From Vibrio comitans (GTDB lineage: Bacteria; Pseudomonadota; Gammaproteobacteria; Enterobacterales; Vibrionaceae), in contig AP024866.1 in assembly GCA_024346835.1 (NCBI GenBank), positions 248,001 through 312,000 on the forward strand: a stretch of DNA of 64,000 bases, read 5' to 3'. Position numbers and translations under genes: made by a program. Numbering within the stretch: the stretch's first letter is position 1; every line of letters starts with the position of its first letter. Below are positions 15,815 to 32,298 of the stretch, piece by piece. Under the pieces are notes generated by a model that had not been told where the DNA came from, did no database searches, and saw only the letters and a list, made by a program, of their open reading frames with translations.

Positions 15815-16151
15815 TCTTTAAGCGTATTTGCTTAAGTACTCTTAAAAATGGTTTCGAAAGCTATTTATTAGCAAAGAATCATGCTCTTTAACAATTTGGA
15901 AAGCTGACGATAAATAATGTGATTTCATTATTTATCAAATTTAAAAGTTCTCAAATCCTAATGATTTATCATTAGGTACCAACACACATTCAAGTGTTCT
16001 TGGGAATGTACTCTTGCCAGAGTGCATTCAAATTTGAGTCCGGCAAAATCGAATGCTATCTCGCTCATAATAAAGAGATAGCGCACCTTGGAAACGTCAT
16101 ACTGCAGCGTAGCAACTGCATTGCGTTAAGCAAGACCCTTTGGGGTTGTAT

Positions 16152-19040
<2,889 letters not shown>

Positions 19041-19128
19041 ACAACACCCAAGGGGTTTTGTGGACTCGAAGTAAGAACTTTGAATGTGTATATGACTTTT
19101 AAATAACAGTTTTCCGAATTTTAAAATT

Positions 19129-19248
19129 TGCTTGGCGACCATAGCATTGTGGACCCACCTGATTCCATGCCGAACTCAGAAGTGAAACATAATAGCGCCG
19201 ATGGTAGTGTGGGGCTTCCCCATGTGAGAGTAGGACATCGCCAGGCTT
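19129..19248 (+). rRNA. rrf: 5S ribosomal RNA, unit 2
   Basis: About 120 nt, identical to the unit 1 copy, with the same pairing ends and the same spacing from 23S. Confidence 0.95.
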
Positions 19249-19316
19249 TAATTTTGATTGAACTCAAATTGAGTTCAGTCACCATAAGATTTTAAGAAAT
19301 TTCTTAGAGTTTTATG

Positions 19317-19344
19317 TTGACTTTCAAAGTAGAGAGCGTATTAT
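19317..19344 (+). promoter_or_regulatory. Single rRNA promoter of tandem unit 3
   Basis: Same sequence as the unit 2 promoter: TTGACT at 19317-19322, 16-base spacer, TATTAT at 19339-19344. The whole gap from the end of 5S to 16S is duplicated from the previous gap. Confidence 0.75.
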
Positions 19345-19611
19345 ACGCACCTCGCTTAAGTGCTAAGGCACTGAAAGCAAAGCTCTTTAACAATTTAAAC
19401 CTATCAATCTGTGTGGGCACTCGTTGATGATAATCGAAAAGATTTATCAATGAACTGAGTGACCAATACAATGATTTTTAATCATTGGCACAGTCAATTC
19501 ATTATCGTTCTGTTGGAACGATAATAGCTTTAAAATTACTTCTTACTTTCGAGTAAGGAACAGTTTTGAAGTCAGTATTCATTGAGCCGGTCGCAAGACC
19601 AAAAAAACTTT

Positions 19612-21163
<1,552 letters not shown>

Positions 21164-21257
21164 TACGATGATTACTCACGATGAGTGTCCACACAGATTG
21201 ATATGGTTTAGAAAGTAAAGAGATTTAGAAATGTCCCCCAAGACATTTCAACTTAGT

Positions 21258-21333
21258 GTCCCGTTCGTCTAGAGGCCTAGGACACCGCCCTTTCACGGCG
21301 GTAACAGGGGTTCGACTCCCCTACGGGATACCA
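21258..21333 (+). tRNA. tRNA-Glu (anticodon TTC)
   Basis: 76 nt with encoded CCA. Starts GTCCCGTTCGTCTAG, anticodon loop CTTTCAC giving TTC, T-arm GGGGTTCGACTCCCC. First of three tRNAs in the unit 3 spacer; a small hairpin (GAAATGTC / GACATTTC) lies just before it. Confidence 0.97.
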
Positions 21334-21335
21334 TT

Positions 21336-21411
21336 GGGTCGTTAGCTCAGCTGGTAGAGCAGTTGACTTTTAATCAATTGGTCGCAGGTTCGAATCCTGC
21401 ACGACCCACCA
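21336..21411 (+). tRNA. tRNA-Lys (anticodon TTT)
   Basis: 76 nt with encoded CCA, only two bases after tRNA-Glu. Starts GGGTCGTTAGCTCAG, anticodon loop CTTTTAA giving TTT, T-arm GCAGGTTCGAATCCTGC. Confidence 0.97.
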
Positions 21412-21477
21412 TTTCCTTTCCACAAAGGAAGTTGTTTGAATTCACTTTTTAAAGTGAACACAAACAACAAACAATGT

Positions 21478-21553
21478 GGGCGATTAGCTCAGTTGGGAGA
21501 GCACCTCCCTTACAAGGAGGGGGTCACTGGTTCGAGCCCGGTATCGCCCACCA
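21478..21553 (+). tRNA. tRNA-Val (anticodon TAC)
   Basis: 76 nt with encoded CCA. Starts GGGCGATTAGCTCAG, anticodon loop CTTACAA giving TAC, T-arm CTGGTTCGAGCCCGG. Third tRNA of the unit 3 spacer; 66 bases of hairpin-forming sequence separate it from tRNA-Lys. Confidence 0.97.
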
Positions 21554-21889
21554 TCTTTAAGCGCTCTCTCGAGTGTGTTTAAAAATGGTTCATTTGTTTG
21601 AATCTCGCTCTTTAACAATTTGGAAAGCTGACGATAAATAATGTGATTTCATTATTTATCAAATTTAAAAGTTCTCAAATCCTAATGATTCTTTTTAAGT
21701 AAAGAGTGATTAGGTACCAACACACATTCAAGTGTTCTTGGGAATGTATCCTTGCCAGGATGCATTCAAATTTGAGTCCGGCAAAATCGAATGTTATCTC
21801 GCTCATAATAAAGAGATAGCGCACCTTGGAAACGTCATACTGCAGCGTAGCAACTGCATTGCGTTAAGCAAGACCCTTTGGGGTTGTAT

Positions 21890-24778
<2,889 letters not shown>

Positions 24779-24866
24779 ACAACACCCAAGGGGTTTTGTG
24801 GACTCGAAGTAAGAACTTTGAATGTGTATATGACTTTTAAATAACAGTTTTCCGAATTTTAAAATT

Positions 24867-24986
24867 TGCTTGGCGACCATAGCATTGTGGACCCACCTGA
24901 TTCCATGCCGAACTCAGAAGTGAAACACAATAGCGCCGATGGTAGTGTGGGGCTTCCCCATGTGAGAGTAGGACATCGCCAGGCTT
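24867..24986 (+). rRNA. rrf: 5S ribosomal RNA, unit 3
   Basis: About 120 nt; reads GAAACACAATAG where units 1 and 2 read GAAACATAATAG. Followed after about 60 bases by tRNA-Asp, with no promoter seen between, so the tRNA is probably the last gene of the unit 3 transcript. Confidence 0.95.
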
Positions 24987-25045
24987 TAAATTACATCTAA
25001 CTAAAGCAACGCGAGTAAGACTTTAGATAGATAACAAATTGGTGC

Positions 25046-25122
25046 GGAGTGGTAGTTCAGTTGGTTAGAATACCGGCCTGTCACGCCGGGGGTCGCGGGT
25101 TCGAGTCCCGTCCACTCCGCCA
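25046..25122 (+). tRNA. tRNA-Asp (anticodon GTC)
   Basis: 77 nt with encoded CCA. Acceptor GGAGTGG pairs with CCACTCC, anticodon loop CTGTCAC giving GTC, T-arm GCGGGTTCGAGTCCCGT. A distal tRNA-Asp after 5S is a familiar arrangement in gammaproteobacterial rRNA operons. Confidence 0.96.
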
Positions 25123-25130
25123 CTAATAAG

Positions 25131-25160
25131 AAGCCCTAGTCGAAAGACTAGGGCTTTTTT
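25131..25160 (+). terminator. Terminator of the rRNA array
   Basis: Perfect 11-bp stem AAGCCCTAGTC / GACTAGGGCTT with a GAAA loop and T-run. It is the only canonical intrinsic terminator found after a 5S gene in the array. Confidence 0.95.
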
Positions 25161-25279
25161 CTTGCCTAAAGAAAATGTCATTTCTGTACCAACATAACTC
25201 CAACCTAATTTCTCTTACCTGCTTTTATGCCATATCAGTGATATTTTTATATTAAGGCCCACTACGACGATCTAAGTTA

Positions 25280-25822
25280 ATGCAAAAGCTATTCATACTA
25301 ATTGCATGCATGATTTCTATAGCGCTACTTAGTGCTCTTGGAAGCCTGTACGGGCTGCTGATATACAAAGATCGGGGTTATGATTGGCAGTGGCTAGGTT
25401 TTCCATTTCTAGATAGTGGCGTGCAGATAACACGAACCAAAGACACGCATCAGCTTCTACTTCGTAAGCTGTACCCTTTGCGCTCTATGGAAGTCTCTGC
25501 TTATACCACTATGGACAACAGTATGGTGTTGCAACTGACGGTTTTTACGTCGTGTGATAGCGATGTAGAAGCTAGATTGACACTCAATGATGATAAACAA
25601 ACAACGATTAAGTTGCAGTGCGCAAGTTCCACAGAGCTTAGATACTTATCGACGGAACATACACTAGAGCAAGTGACTATCGAGCTCAATGGAAGAGTAA
25701 CGACGATAGATTTCACGCCATGGAATATAGCTGAGTTGCAAAAAGATCAATTTAAACAACTACATCCAGAGTACTTCGAACGACTAGGCGAGGCATCCGA
25801 GTACCAATGGTCTCGTGATTAA
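25280..25822 (+). CDS. Hypothetical membrane-anchored protein between rRNA array and metA
   Basis: I do not recognise this 180-residue protein. Residues 4-29 form one hydrophobic segment (LFILIACMISIALLSALGSL), most likely an uncleaved membrane anchor, and the rest looks like a beta-rich domain outside the cytoplasm (Cys about 92 and 113 could pair). There is no lipobox. ATG 25280 has only a weak ribosome site (CTAAG). The gene is downstream of the rRNA terminator and 98 bases before metA, and its frame is open throughout with normal codon use. It could be a lineage-specific inner-membrane protein; nothing in the context assigns a function. Confidence 0.7.
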   Translation: MQKLFILIACMISIALLSALGSLYGLLIYKDRGYDWQWLGFPFLDSGVQITRTKDTHQLLLRKLYPLRSMEVSAYTTMDNSMVLQLTVFTSCDSDVEARLTLNDDKQTTIKLQCASSTELRYLSTEHTLEQVTIELNGRVTTIDFTPWNIAELQKDQFKQLHPEYFERLGEASEYQWSRD

Positions 25823-25881
25823 AGACGAGTTTTCAATATCAGTCTCGACATCATGGGGTGAATACAGTAGTCTGAAAGAAT

Positions 25882-25905
25882 ATACGTATGGACGTCTAGA
25901 TGCTT
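25882..25905 (+). promoter_or_regulatory. Tandem MetJ boxes upstream of metA
   Basis: Three contiguous 8-mers, ATACGTAT, GGACGTCT and AGATGCTT, resemble the MetJ consensus AGACGTCT with the exact 8-bp period that MetJ needs for cooperative binding. The middle box is 7/8. They end 14 bases before the metA start codon, so bound MetJ with S-adenosylmethionine would cover the promoter or transcription start. Confidence 0.8.
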
Positions 25906-25919
25906 AAAGGAGAAAAGTT

Positions 25920-26861
25920 GTGCCGATTCGAGTCCCTGATCAATTACCTGCGACTGATGTGTTAAGAGGAGAGAAGATTTTCGTTATGTCTGAATCTCGT
26001 GCCTCATCGCAAGAGATTCGTCCTCTAAGAGTCCTACTACTCAATTTAATGCCAAAGAAAATAGAGACTGAAACTCAATTCCTACGCTTGCTTTCTAACA
26101 GCCCATTGCAAGTTGATGTTGAACTGCTGCGCATTGATAATCGTCCAAGTAAAAATACACCAACTGAGCACTTAGATACCTTTTATCGTCAGTTTGAAGG
26201 GGTTAAAGATCGTAATTTTGACGGACTGATTATTACTGGTGCGCCACTCGGCCTCGTTCAGTTTGAAGATGTGATCTATTGGGAGCACCTGCAGTCCATC
26301 ATGAATTGGGCAAAGGAGCATGTGACTTCAACGCTCTACGTTTGTTGGGCAGCTCAAGCTGGTTTAAAGCTGCTTTACGACCTTCCTAAGCGTACTCGTA
26401 AAGAAAAGTTATCTGGTGTGTATGAGCATTTCATTCACGATCAGCATAATCCTATCCTTCGCGGATTTGATGATACTTTCCTTGCACCTCATTCACGCTA
26501 TGCGGACTTTTCACCTGAGTATTTATCAGAACATACCGATCTCGATATTTTGGCAACATCAGATACTGCAGGCGTTTATCTTGCTTCTACCAAAGATAAG
26601 CGTAACGTCTTTGTTACTGGTCACCCTGAATACGAGTCAAAGACTCTGCATACAGAGTACGTTCGCGATTTAGCTGAAGGGATGGAGCCAGCTATTCCTG
26701 TTAACTATTATCCTGATAACAACCCAGATAACGCCCCTCGGGCAACATGGCGTAGCCATGGCCACTTGTTGTTTAGCAACTGGCTCAATTACTGTGTTTA
26801 TCAACAAACGCCATACGATTTGGATAAGTTTTCTGAAGCTAACTTCACTACCGATGAATAG
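25920..26861 (+). CDS. metA: Homoserine O-succinyltransferase MetA
   Basis: First committed step of methionine synthesis: acyl transfer from succinyl-CoA to homoserine. The 313-residue product has the catalytic Cys142 in VCWAAQAG and the His235/Glu237 pair in TGHPEY, matching the MetA family. Start is GTG 25920, set by AGGAGA nine bases upstream; no in-frame ATG lies closer. Acyl specificity (succinyl or acetyl) cannot be decided with certainty by eye, but gammaproteobacterial MetA is normally succinyl-specific. Tandem MetJ boxes directly upstream indicate repression by methionine through MetJ-SAM. A bidirectional terminator separates it from the convergent antiporter gene. Confidence 0.97.
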   Translation: MPIRVPDQLPATDVLRGEKIFVMSESRASSQEIRPLRVLLLNLMPKKIETETQFLRLLSNSPLQVDVELLRIDNRPSKNTPTEHLDTFYRQFEGVKDRNFDGLIITGAPLGLVQFEDVIYWEHLQSIMNWAKEHVTSTLYVCWAAQAGLKLLYDLPKRTRKEKLSGVYEHFIHDQHNPILRGFDDTFLAPHSRYADFSPEYLSEHTDLDILATSDTAGVYLASTKDKRNVFVTGHPEYESKTLHTEYVRDLAEGMEPAIPVNYYPDNNPDNAPRATWRSHGHLLFSNWLNYCVYQQTPYDLDKFSEANFTTDE

Positions 26862-26883
26862 CTTTTCATTCTGTTGATACAAA

Positions 26884-26910
26884 AAAAGGCATGCCATTGG
26901 CATGCCTTTT
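26884..26910 (+). terminator. Bidirectional terminator between metA and antiporter gene
   Basis: Perfect 12-bp stem AAAAGGCATGCC / GGCATGCCTTTT with an ATT loop, A-run on one side and T-run on the other. It serves metA on the plus strand and the antiporter on the minus strand. Confidence 0.92.
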
Positions 26911-26924
26911 CCGTTTATCGGAGG

Positions 26925-28217
26925 TTATTCTTGTTCTGTTTCAGGCGAGGGCTCTAACTGCTTGGCTTTTTCTATCATAGGGGTGATAGTCATTCCCTGA
27001 ACTAAAATTGAGAACATCACTACGGAGTAGGTCATTACCATAATGATTTCTTTCACATCGATATTCTTTTCTGGGATCACCATGATACCTGCGGGTATAG
27101 ATAGCGCCATAGCTAACGCAAGGCCACCTCTGAGCCCACCCCATGTGAGTATTTTCACGGACATAGGGTTGTAGTACCTGAATCGATTGAATCCAATATA
27201 GTTAATTCTAATACTCAGGTAACGTGATAGAAGCACGAGTGGTACTGCGATTACCATCATGATCCAATCTTCGTGGTGGAATTCAAAAAGTAGCATCGAC
27301 ATACCAATAAGCAGGAACAAAACAGCATTTAGGAACTCGTCAATCAGTTCCCAGAAATGATCTAAGTTCTTAAATCCTGCTTCTGAAAATCCAGTTTTGC
27401 GTGTCCAGTTACCAATAATGATGCCGGACACTACCATTGAGAGTGGTCCTGATACCTCTAGAAGTTCTGCAATGGCATAGCCTGTTGATGGGATCAGAAT
27501 GGTCAGCAACATCTCCATTGAGTGGTCTTCAGTTGTGCGTATCAACCAGTGAAAAATTAACCCTAAAACAAAACCGTAAGCAATGCCGCCGATAGCTTCC
27601 TGGAAGAACAATACTGAAACCGAGCCAACTGTTGGGGCTTCAGCGCCAAAGGCGATGGTAAATAGCGTTACGAAGATCACTAGCCCAAAGCCATCATTGA
27701 ACAGGGACTCCCCTTCAATTTGGGTAGAAATGCGAGCAGGTGCATCTAGCTTCTTCACAATAGCTAATACTGCGATGGGATCGGTAGGAGAAATCAGTGC
27801 GCCAAATAACAAGCAATAGATCAGGTCTAGATTAAAGCCGATTAGGCTACATATACCAAATAGAACAAAACCGATGAAGAAGGTAGAGAATAGGGTCGCA
27901 CCTAACGCTAGCGCGGTAATCTCCCATTTCTGATCTTTAAGGTGATCTAGCTTAATTCCAAGCCCACCTGCAAATAATAGAAACCCTAAGATCCCCTTAA
28001 GTAAGAAATCTTCAAAGTTAATTGAAGCAATAGTTTCACTAGCGACATGAGACAGCTTAAACCAGCCTGCTTGTCCAGCAATGATAATGGCTAACGACAA
28101 CAGCATAGCACCCGCAGTAATCGCAATGGTGGTCTGCATTTTGCCGATTTTGCTGTTGATTAAAGCGATGATTGCTGCGCCAGCAGCTAGAAAGCACAGT
28201 GTATGGTAGGCTTCCAT
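26925..28217 (-). CDS. CPA1-family Na+(K+)/H+ antiporter (NhaP-like)
   Basis: Inner-membrane monovalent cation/proton exchanger of the CPA1/NhaP superfamily (430 residues, about 12 membrane segments). Family motifs are visible: SPTDPIAVLAIVKKL near residue 145 and EGESLFNDGFGLVIF near 168, where the Asn-Asp pair belongs to the ion-binding core. GGLRGGLALAMALSIP in the C-terminal third is also typical. The C-terminus is short and cytosolic, without a regulatory TrkA-C domain. The start is ATG at 28217, with AGGAAAGG upstream. It is convergent with metA and divergent from metH. Which cations it carries cannot be told from sequence. Confidence 0.93.
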   Translation of the reverse strand: MEAYHTLCFLAAGAAIIALINSKIGKMQTTIAITAGAMLLSLAIIIAGQAGWFKLSHVASETIASINFEDFLLKGILGFLLFAGGLGIKLDHLKDQKWEITALALGATLFSTFFIGFVLFGICSLIGFNLDLIYCLLFGALISPTDPIAVLAIVKKLDAPARISTQIEGESLFNDGFGLVIFVTLFTIAFGAEAPTVGSVSVLFFQEAIGGIAYGFVLGLIFHWLIRTTEDHSMEMLLTILIPSTGYAIAELLEVSGPLSMVVSGIIIGNWTRKTGFSEAGFKNLDHFWELIDEFLNAVLFLLIGMSMLLFEFHHEDWIMMVIAVPLVLLSRYLSIRINYIGFNRFRYYNPMSVKILTWGGLRGGLALAMALSIPAGIMVIPEKNIDVKEIIMVMTYSVVMFSILVQGMTITPMIEKAKQLEPSPETEQE

Positions 28218-28323
28218 TCCTTTCTCCTAAGTTTGAATAGCCCCAACACTTTGAGACAAAATGTTAACTAGATCAAATAAAGTTACACCTTAAACTCTAT
28301 GATAGCGCTAATAAGCATAGTTT

Positions 28324-28339
28324 AGACGTCTAGAAATCT
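28324..28339 (+). promoter_or_regulatory. Tandem MetJ boxes upstream of metH
   Basis: A perfect AGACGTCT at 28324-28331 is directly followed by AGAAATCT at 28332-28339 (6/8), the tandem 8-bp arrangement of MetJ operators. They lie 63 bases before the metH start in the intergenic region shared with the antiporter gene. Confidence 0.82.
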
Positions 28340-28401
28340 AATTTTTCTGTGATAGGATGTTGATAATAAGTTGGAAATGCCACACCTGAGCAGGACGCAG
28401 A

Positions 28402-31400
28402 ATGAGAGCACAATTAGAAGCCCAATTAAAGAACCACATTCTTTTGATAGATGGTGGTATGGGCACCATGATTCAAAACCAAAAACTAGAAGAAGCTGAT
28501 TATCGAGGCGGTCGTTTTGCCGATTGGCATTGTGACCTGAAAGGGAACAATGACCTTCTTGTTCTTACTCAACCACAGCTCATCAAGCAGATTCACAGCG
28601 ATTATCTAGAAGCTGGGGCAGACATCCTAGAAACCAATACCTTCAACTCAACCACCATTGCGATGGCGGATTACGATATGGAGGATCTCAGCGAAGAGAT
28701 TAACTTTGCCGCGGCAAAGCTAGCTCGAGAAGCTGCGGATGAGTGGACAGCAAAGACACCAGATAGACCTCGTTATGTTGCTGGTGTTCTAGGCCCAACA
28801 AACCGTACCTGTTCTATTTCCCCTGATGTAAATGATCCAGGCTTTCGAAATGTTAGCTTCGATGAATTAGTAGAGGCGTACAAAGAATCCACGCTGGCTC
28901 TTATAAAGGGTGGTTCAGACCTTATCCTAATCGAAACCATTTTTGATACCTTGAATGCGAAGGCATGTGCGTTTGCGGTCGATACCGTTTTTGATGAATT
29001 AGGTTACACGCTACCGGTAATGATCTCTGGAACCATTACCGATGCATCAGGTCGTACCCTGTCTGGTCAAACTACAGAGGCCTTCTATAACTCTCTACGA
29101 CACGTAAACCCAGTCTGTTTTGGTCTGAACTGTGCTTTAGGACCAGATGAACTGCGACCGTATGTCGATGAGTTATCTCGCATTTGCGAAACCTTTGTCT
29201 CTGTCCATCCCAATGCGGGGTTACCAAATGCTTTTGGTGAGTATGACCTATCGCCAGAAGACATGGCCGAACATATTAAAGAGTGGGCAGAGTCGGGCTT
29301 CTTAAACTTGGTCGGTGGCTGTTGTGGTACAACGCCTGAACATATCAAGGCAATGGCAGAAGCCGTGGAGCATGCTCGACCACGTCAACTTCCTGAAATA
29401 AAAGCTGCTTGTCGCCTATCTGGTTTAGAGCCACTAGCTATCGAAAAAGACACGTTATTTGTCAACGTGGGTGAGCGAACCAATGTGACAGGCTCAGCGC
29501 GCTTTAAACGCTTAATTAAAGAAGAGCTGTATGAAGAAGCTCTAGACGTTGCTCGTCAACAGGTAGAGAACGGCGCTCAGATCATCGATATAAATATGGA
29601 TGAGGGGATGCTAGACGCTGAGGCGTGTATGGTTCGTTTCCTTAACCTGTGTGCTTCAGAGCCTGAAATATCAAAAGTACCTGTGATGGTAGACTCATCT
29701 AAATGGGAAGTCATTGAAGCGGGCCTTAAATGTATTCAGGGTAAGGGAATTGTTAACTCAATTTCATTAAAAGAAGGCAAACAAAAGTTTATTGAACAAG
29801 CTAAGCTAATCCGTCGCTATGGTGCGGCTGTGATTGTTATGGCGTTTGATGAAGAGGGGCAGGCTGATACTCGTGAGCGCAAGATTGAGATTTGTACTAA
29901 TGCTTACAATATCCTAGTCGATGAGGTGGGCTTCCCTGCTGAAGATATCATTTTTGATCCAAACATCTTTGCAGTGGCGACGGGTATTGATGATCACAAC
30001 AACTACGCCGTTGACTTCATTAATGCTGTAGCAGATATTAAGCGCGACCTACCACACGCAATGGTCTCTGGTGGCGTATCTAACGTTTCTTTTTCATTCC
30101 GTGGCAACAATTACGTGCGTGAAGCGATTCACGCAGTATTCCTGTATCACTGTTTTAAAAACGGTATGGATATGGGGATCGTGAATGCGGGTCAATTGGA
30201 AATCTACGATAACGTACCAGACAAATTACGTGAAGCTGTTGAAGATGTGGTGCTTAACCGCAGAGATGACGCAACGGAACGCCTCCTTGATATCGCTGAT
30301 GAGTACCGTGAGAACGGCGTCGGTGCGCAGGATGATGGCGCAGCGCTTGAGTGGAGAGGTTGGCCAGTAGCGAAACGCTTGGAGCATGCCCTTGTGAAAG
30401 GGATTACCGAGTTTATTATCGAAGACACTGAAGAAGCTCGAGTGAATGCATCTAAGCCTCTGGAGGTCATTGAAGGGCCGTTGATGGACGGTATGAACGT
30501 GGTAGGTGACTTATTTGGTGAAGGTAAGATGTTCTTACCTCAGGTAGTAAAGTCTGCTCGAGTAATGAAGCAAGCAGTAGGTCACCTAGAACCTTACATT
30601 GACGCTGAAAAACAAGCGGGTCAAACCAACGGTAAGATATTGTTAGCGACGGTTAAGGGTGATGTGCACGATATTGGTAAGAATATCGTGGGCGTAGTTT
30701 TGCAATGTAATAACTACGACATTATCGATCTGGGTGTAATGGTGCCTTGTGAGAAAATTCTTAAAGTCGCCAAAGAAGAAAACGTCGATATCATTGGCTT
30801 GTCAGGGTTAATTACCCCGTCTTTGGATGAAATGGTACACGTCGCTAAAGAAATGGAGCGCCAAGGCTTTGACCTTCCTCTATTGATTGGCGGTGCAACC
30901 ACCTCTAAAGCGCATACAGCAGTGAAGATCGAACAAAATTACTCTGAGCCAGTAGTTTATGTAAATAACGCCTCTCGTGCGGTAGGTGTATGTTCTGCAC
31001 TGTTGTCTGCTGAACAAAAGCCGGGCTTTATTGAGAAGCTGGATCTCGATTACGAGCGCGTTCGTGATCAGCATGCTAGGAAACGACCAAAGACAGCACC
31101 GGTGACTCTTGAGAAAGCGCGTGAGAATAAAGTTGCTATTGATTGGCAGTCCTATACTCCGCCACAACCAAAACAGCTTGAGCCAGTGGTTATCAAAGAT
31201 ATGAGCGTATCGGTACTACGTGACTATATTGACTGGACGCCATTCTTTATGACATGGAGCCTCATGGGTAAATACCCTGCGATCCTCAAGCACGAAGAAG
31301 TAGGTGAGGAAGCGAAGCGTTTATATAAAGACGCCAACGACTTACTCGATATGATAGAAGCGGACGGTATTATCAAGGCAAGCGGCATGTGTCAGATGTT

Positions 31401-32070
31401 CCCAGCGAACAGCGTCGGTGACGATGTCGAGGTGTATACCGATGAGTCGCGTACAGTTGTGGCCAAGAAACTGTTTAATCTTCGTCAACAAACTAAAAAG
31501 CCGAAAGGCTTCAATTATTGTTTGAGCGATTACATTGCGCCTAAAGAAAGCGGTGTGAGAGATTGGATTGGTGGATTTGCCGTGACGGGTGGTATTGGTG
31601 AGCGTGAGATTGCTGATAACTACAAAGCGCAAGGTGACGATTACAACGCGATTATGATTCAGGCGGTAGCTGATCGCTTGGCGGAAGCCTTTGCCGAGTA
31701 TCTTCATCAGCAAGTTCGAAAAGATATCTGGGGATATGCACCTGATGAGCAATTGGGTAACGATGATCTTATCCGTGAAAAGTATCAAGGTATACGCCCT
31801 GCTCCAGGTTACCCTGCGTGTCCTGAGCATACGGAAAAACAAGCGATTTGGGATTTAATGCAAGTTGAAGAAACCATCGGTATGTCGCTTACCACGAGCT
31901 ACGCAATGTGGCCTGGTGCGTCGGTCTCTGGTTGGTATTTCTCTCACCCGGACTGTCGTTACTTCGCTATTGCGCAGATCCAAGAAGACCAAGCAAAAGA
32001 CTACGCCGAGCGTAAAGGTTGGGATTGGACTGAGGCTGAAAAGTGGCTAGGGCCTAATTTAAACGGCTAA
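28402..32070 (+). CDS. metH: Cobalamin-dependent methionine synthase MetH
   Basis: Transfers a methyl group from 5-methyltetrahydrofolate to homocysteine through methylcobalamin; cytosolic, last step of methionine synthesis. The 1222-residue product shows the four expected modules: homocysteine domain (about 1-325, zinc ligands Cys307 and Cys308 in GGCCGTT plus the Cys in FGLNCALG), folate domain (about 350-650; [12 protein letters not shown]), cobalamin domain (about 650-890; [11 protein letters not shown] with lower ligand His756) and the SAM-binding reactivation domain (about 890-1222; [12 protein letters not shown]). Start ATG 28402 follows AGGACG. Tandem MetJ boxes upstream indicate repression by SAM. 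Its own terminator follows. Complete and unremarkable for the family. Confidence 0.98.
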   Translation: MRAQLEAQLKNHILLIDGGMGTMIQNQKLEEADYRGGRFADWHCDLKGNNDLLVLTQPQLIKQIHSDYLEAGADILETNTFNSTTIAMADYDMEDLSEEINFAAAKLAREAADEWTAKTPDRPRYVAGVLGPTNRTCSISPDVNDPGFRNVSFDELVEAYKESTLALIKGGSDLILIETIFDTLNAKACAFAVDTVFDELGYTLPVMISGTITDASGRTLSGQTTEAFYNSLRHVNPVCFGLNCALGPDELRPYVDELSRICETFVSVHPNAGLPNAFGEYDLSPEDMAEHIKEWAESGFLNLVGGCCGTTPEHIKAMAEAVEHARPRQLPEIKAACRLSGLEPLAIEKDTLFVNVGERTNVTGSARFKRLIKEELYEEALDVARQQVENGAQIIDINMDEGMLDAEACMVRFLNLCASEPEISKVPVMVDSSKWEVIEAGLKCIQGKGIVNSISLKEGKQKFIEQAKLIRRYGAAVIVMAFDEEGQADTRERKIEICTNAYNILVDEVGFPAEDIIFDPNIFAVATGIDDHNNYAVDFINAVADIKRDLPHAMVSGGVSNVSFSFRGNNYVREAIHAVFLYHCFKNGMDMGIVNAGQLEIYDNVPDKLREAVEDVVLNRRDDATERLLDIADEYRENGVGAQDDGAALEWRGWPVAKRLEHALVKGITEFIIEDTEEARVNASKPLEVIEGPLMDGMNVVGDLFGEGKMFLPQVVKSARVMKQAVGHLEPYIDAEKQAGQTNGKILLATVKGDVHDIGKNIVGVVLQCNNYDIIDLGVMVPCEKILKVAKEENVDIIGLSGLITPSLDEMVHVAKEMERQGFDLPLLIGGATTSKAHTAVKIEQNYSEPVVYVNNASRAVGVCSALLSAEQKPGFIEKLDLDYERVRDQHARKRPKTAPVTLEKARENKVAIDWQSYTPPQPKQLEPVVIKDMSVSVLRDYIDWTPFFMTWSLMGKYPAILKHEEVGEEAKRLYKDANDLLDMIEADGIIKASGMCQMFPANSVGDDVEVYTDESRTVVAKKLFNLRQQTKKPKGFNYCLSDYIAPKESGVRDWIGGFAVTGGIGEREIADNYKAQGDDYNAIMIQAVADRLAEAFAEYLHQQVRKDIWGYAPDEQLGNDDLIREKYQGIRPAPGYPACPEHTEKQAIWDLMQVEETIGMSLTTSYAMWPGASVSGWYFSHPDCRYFAIAQIQEDQAKDYAERKGWDWTEAEKWLGPNLNG

Positions 32071-32081
32071 CAACAGAAACT

Positions 32082-32111
32082 AAGAAGGGGCTAAATAGCC
32101 CCTTCTTTTTT
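32082..32111 (+). terminator. Intrinsic terminator of metH
   Basis: Perfect 12-bp stem AAGAAGGGGCTA / TAGCCCCTTCTT with a two-base AA gap (a four-base loop if the end pair opens) and T-run, 11 bases after metH. Confidence 0.95.
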
Positions 32112-32132
32112 ATCTAGATTTACCAACAAATA

Positions 32133-32298
32133 TTATACCAATCGTACTAAATAACTGGTCATCCTAGCTTGTTAAAATACTCGATGACTGCGTTAGAATT
32201 TTTGATTGTAGAATAACTACTTATCGAAAAATTCTGCCTTGCCCTCGAGCATTTTTCCTACGCTATTTCTGATCATTTACTTAGTGTGATTGGTATTA
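32133..32298. repeat. Palindromic dispersed repeat (MITE-like) abutting lysC
   Basis: About 166 bases ending in inverted termini TTATACCAATC (32133-32143) and GATTGGTATTA (32288-32298). Subterminal parts also mirror: CTAAATAACTGGTCAT against TGATCATTTACTTAG, and AAATACTCG against CTCGAGCATTTTTCC near the middle. It contains no gene. I recall very similar palindromic elements scattered in Vibrio and Shewanella genomes. The last three bases supply the lysC stop codon. Confidence 0.8.

Noticed and set aside
28218..28401. Cobalamin riboswitch upstream of metH
   Set aside because: The region is only 184 bases, contains MetJ boxes, and shows no B12-box-like core.
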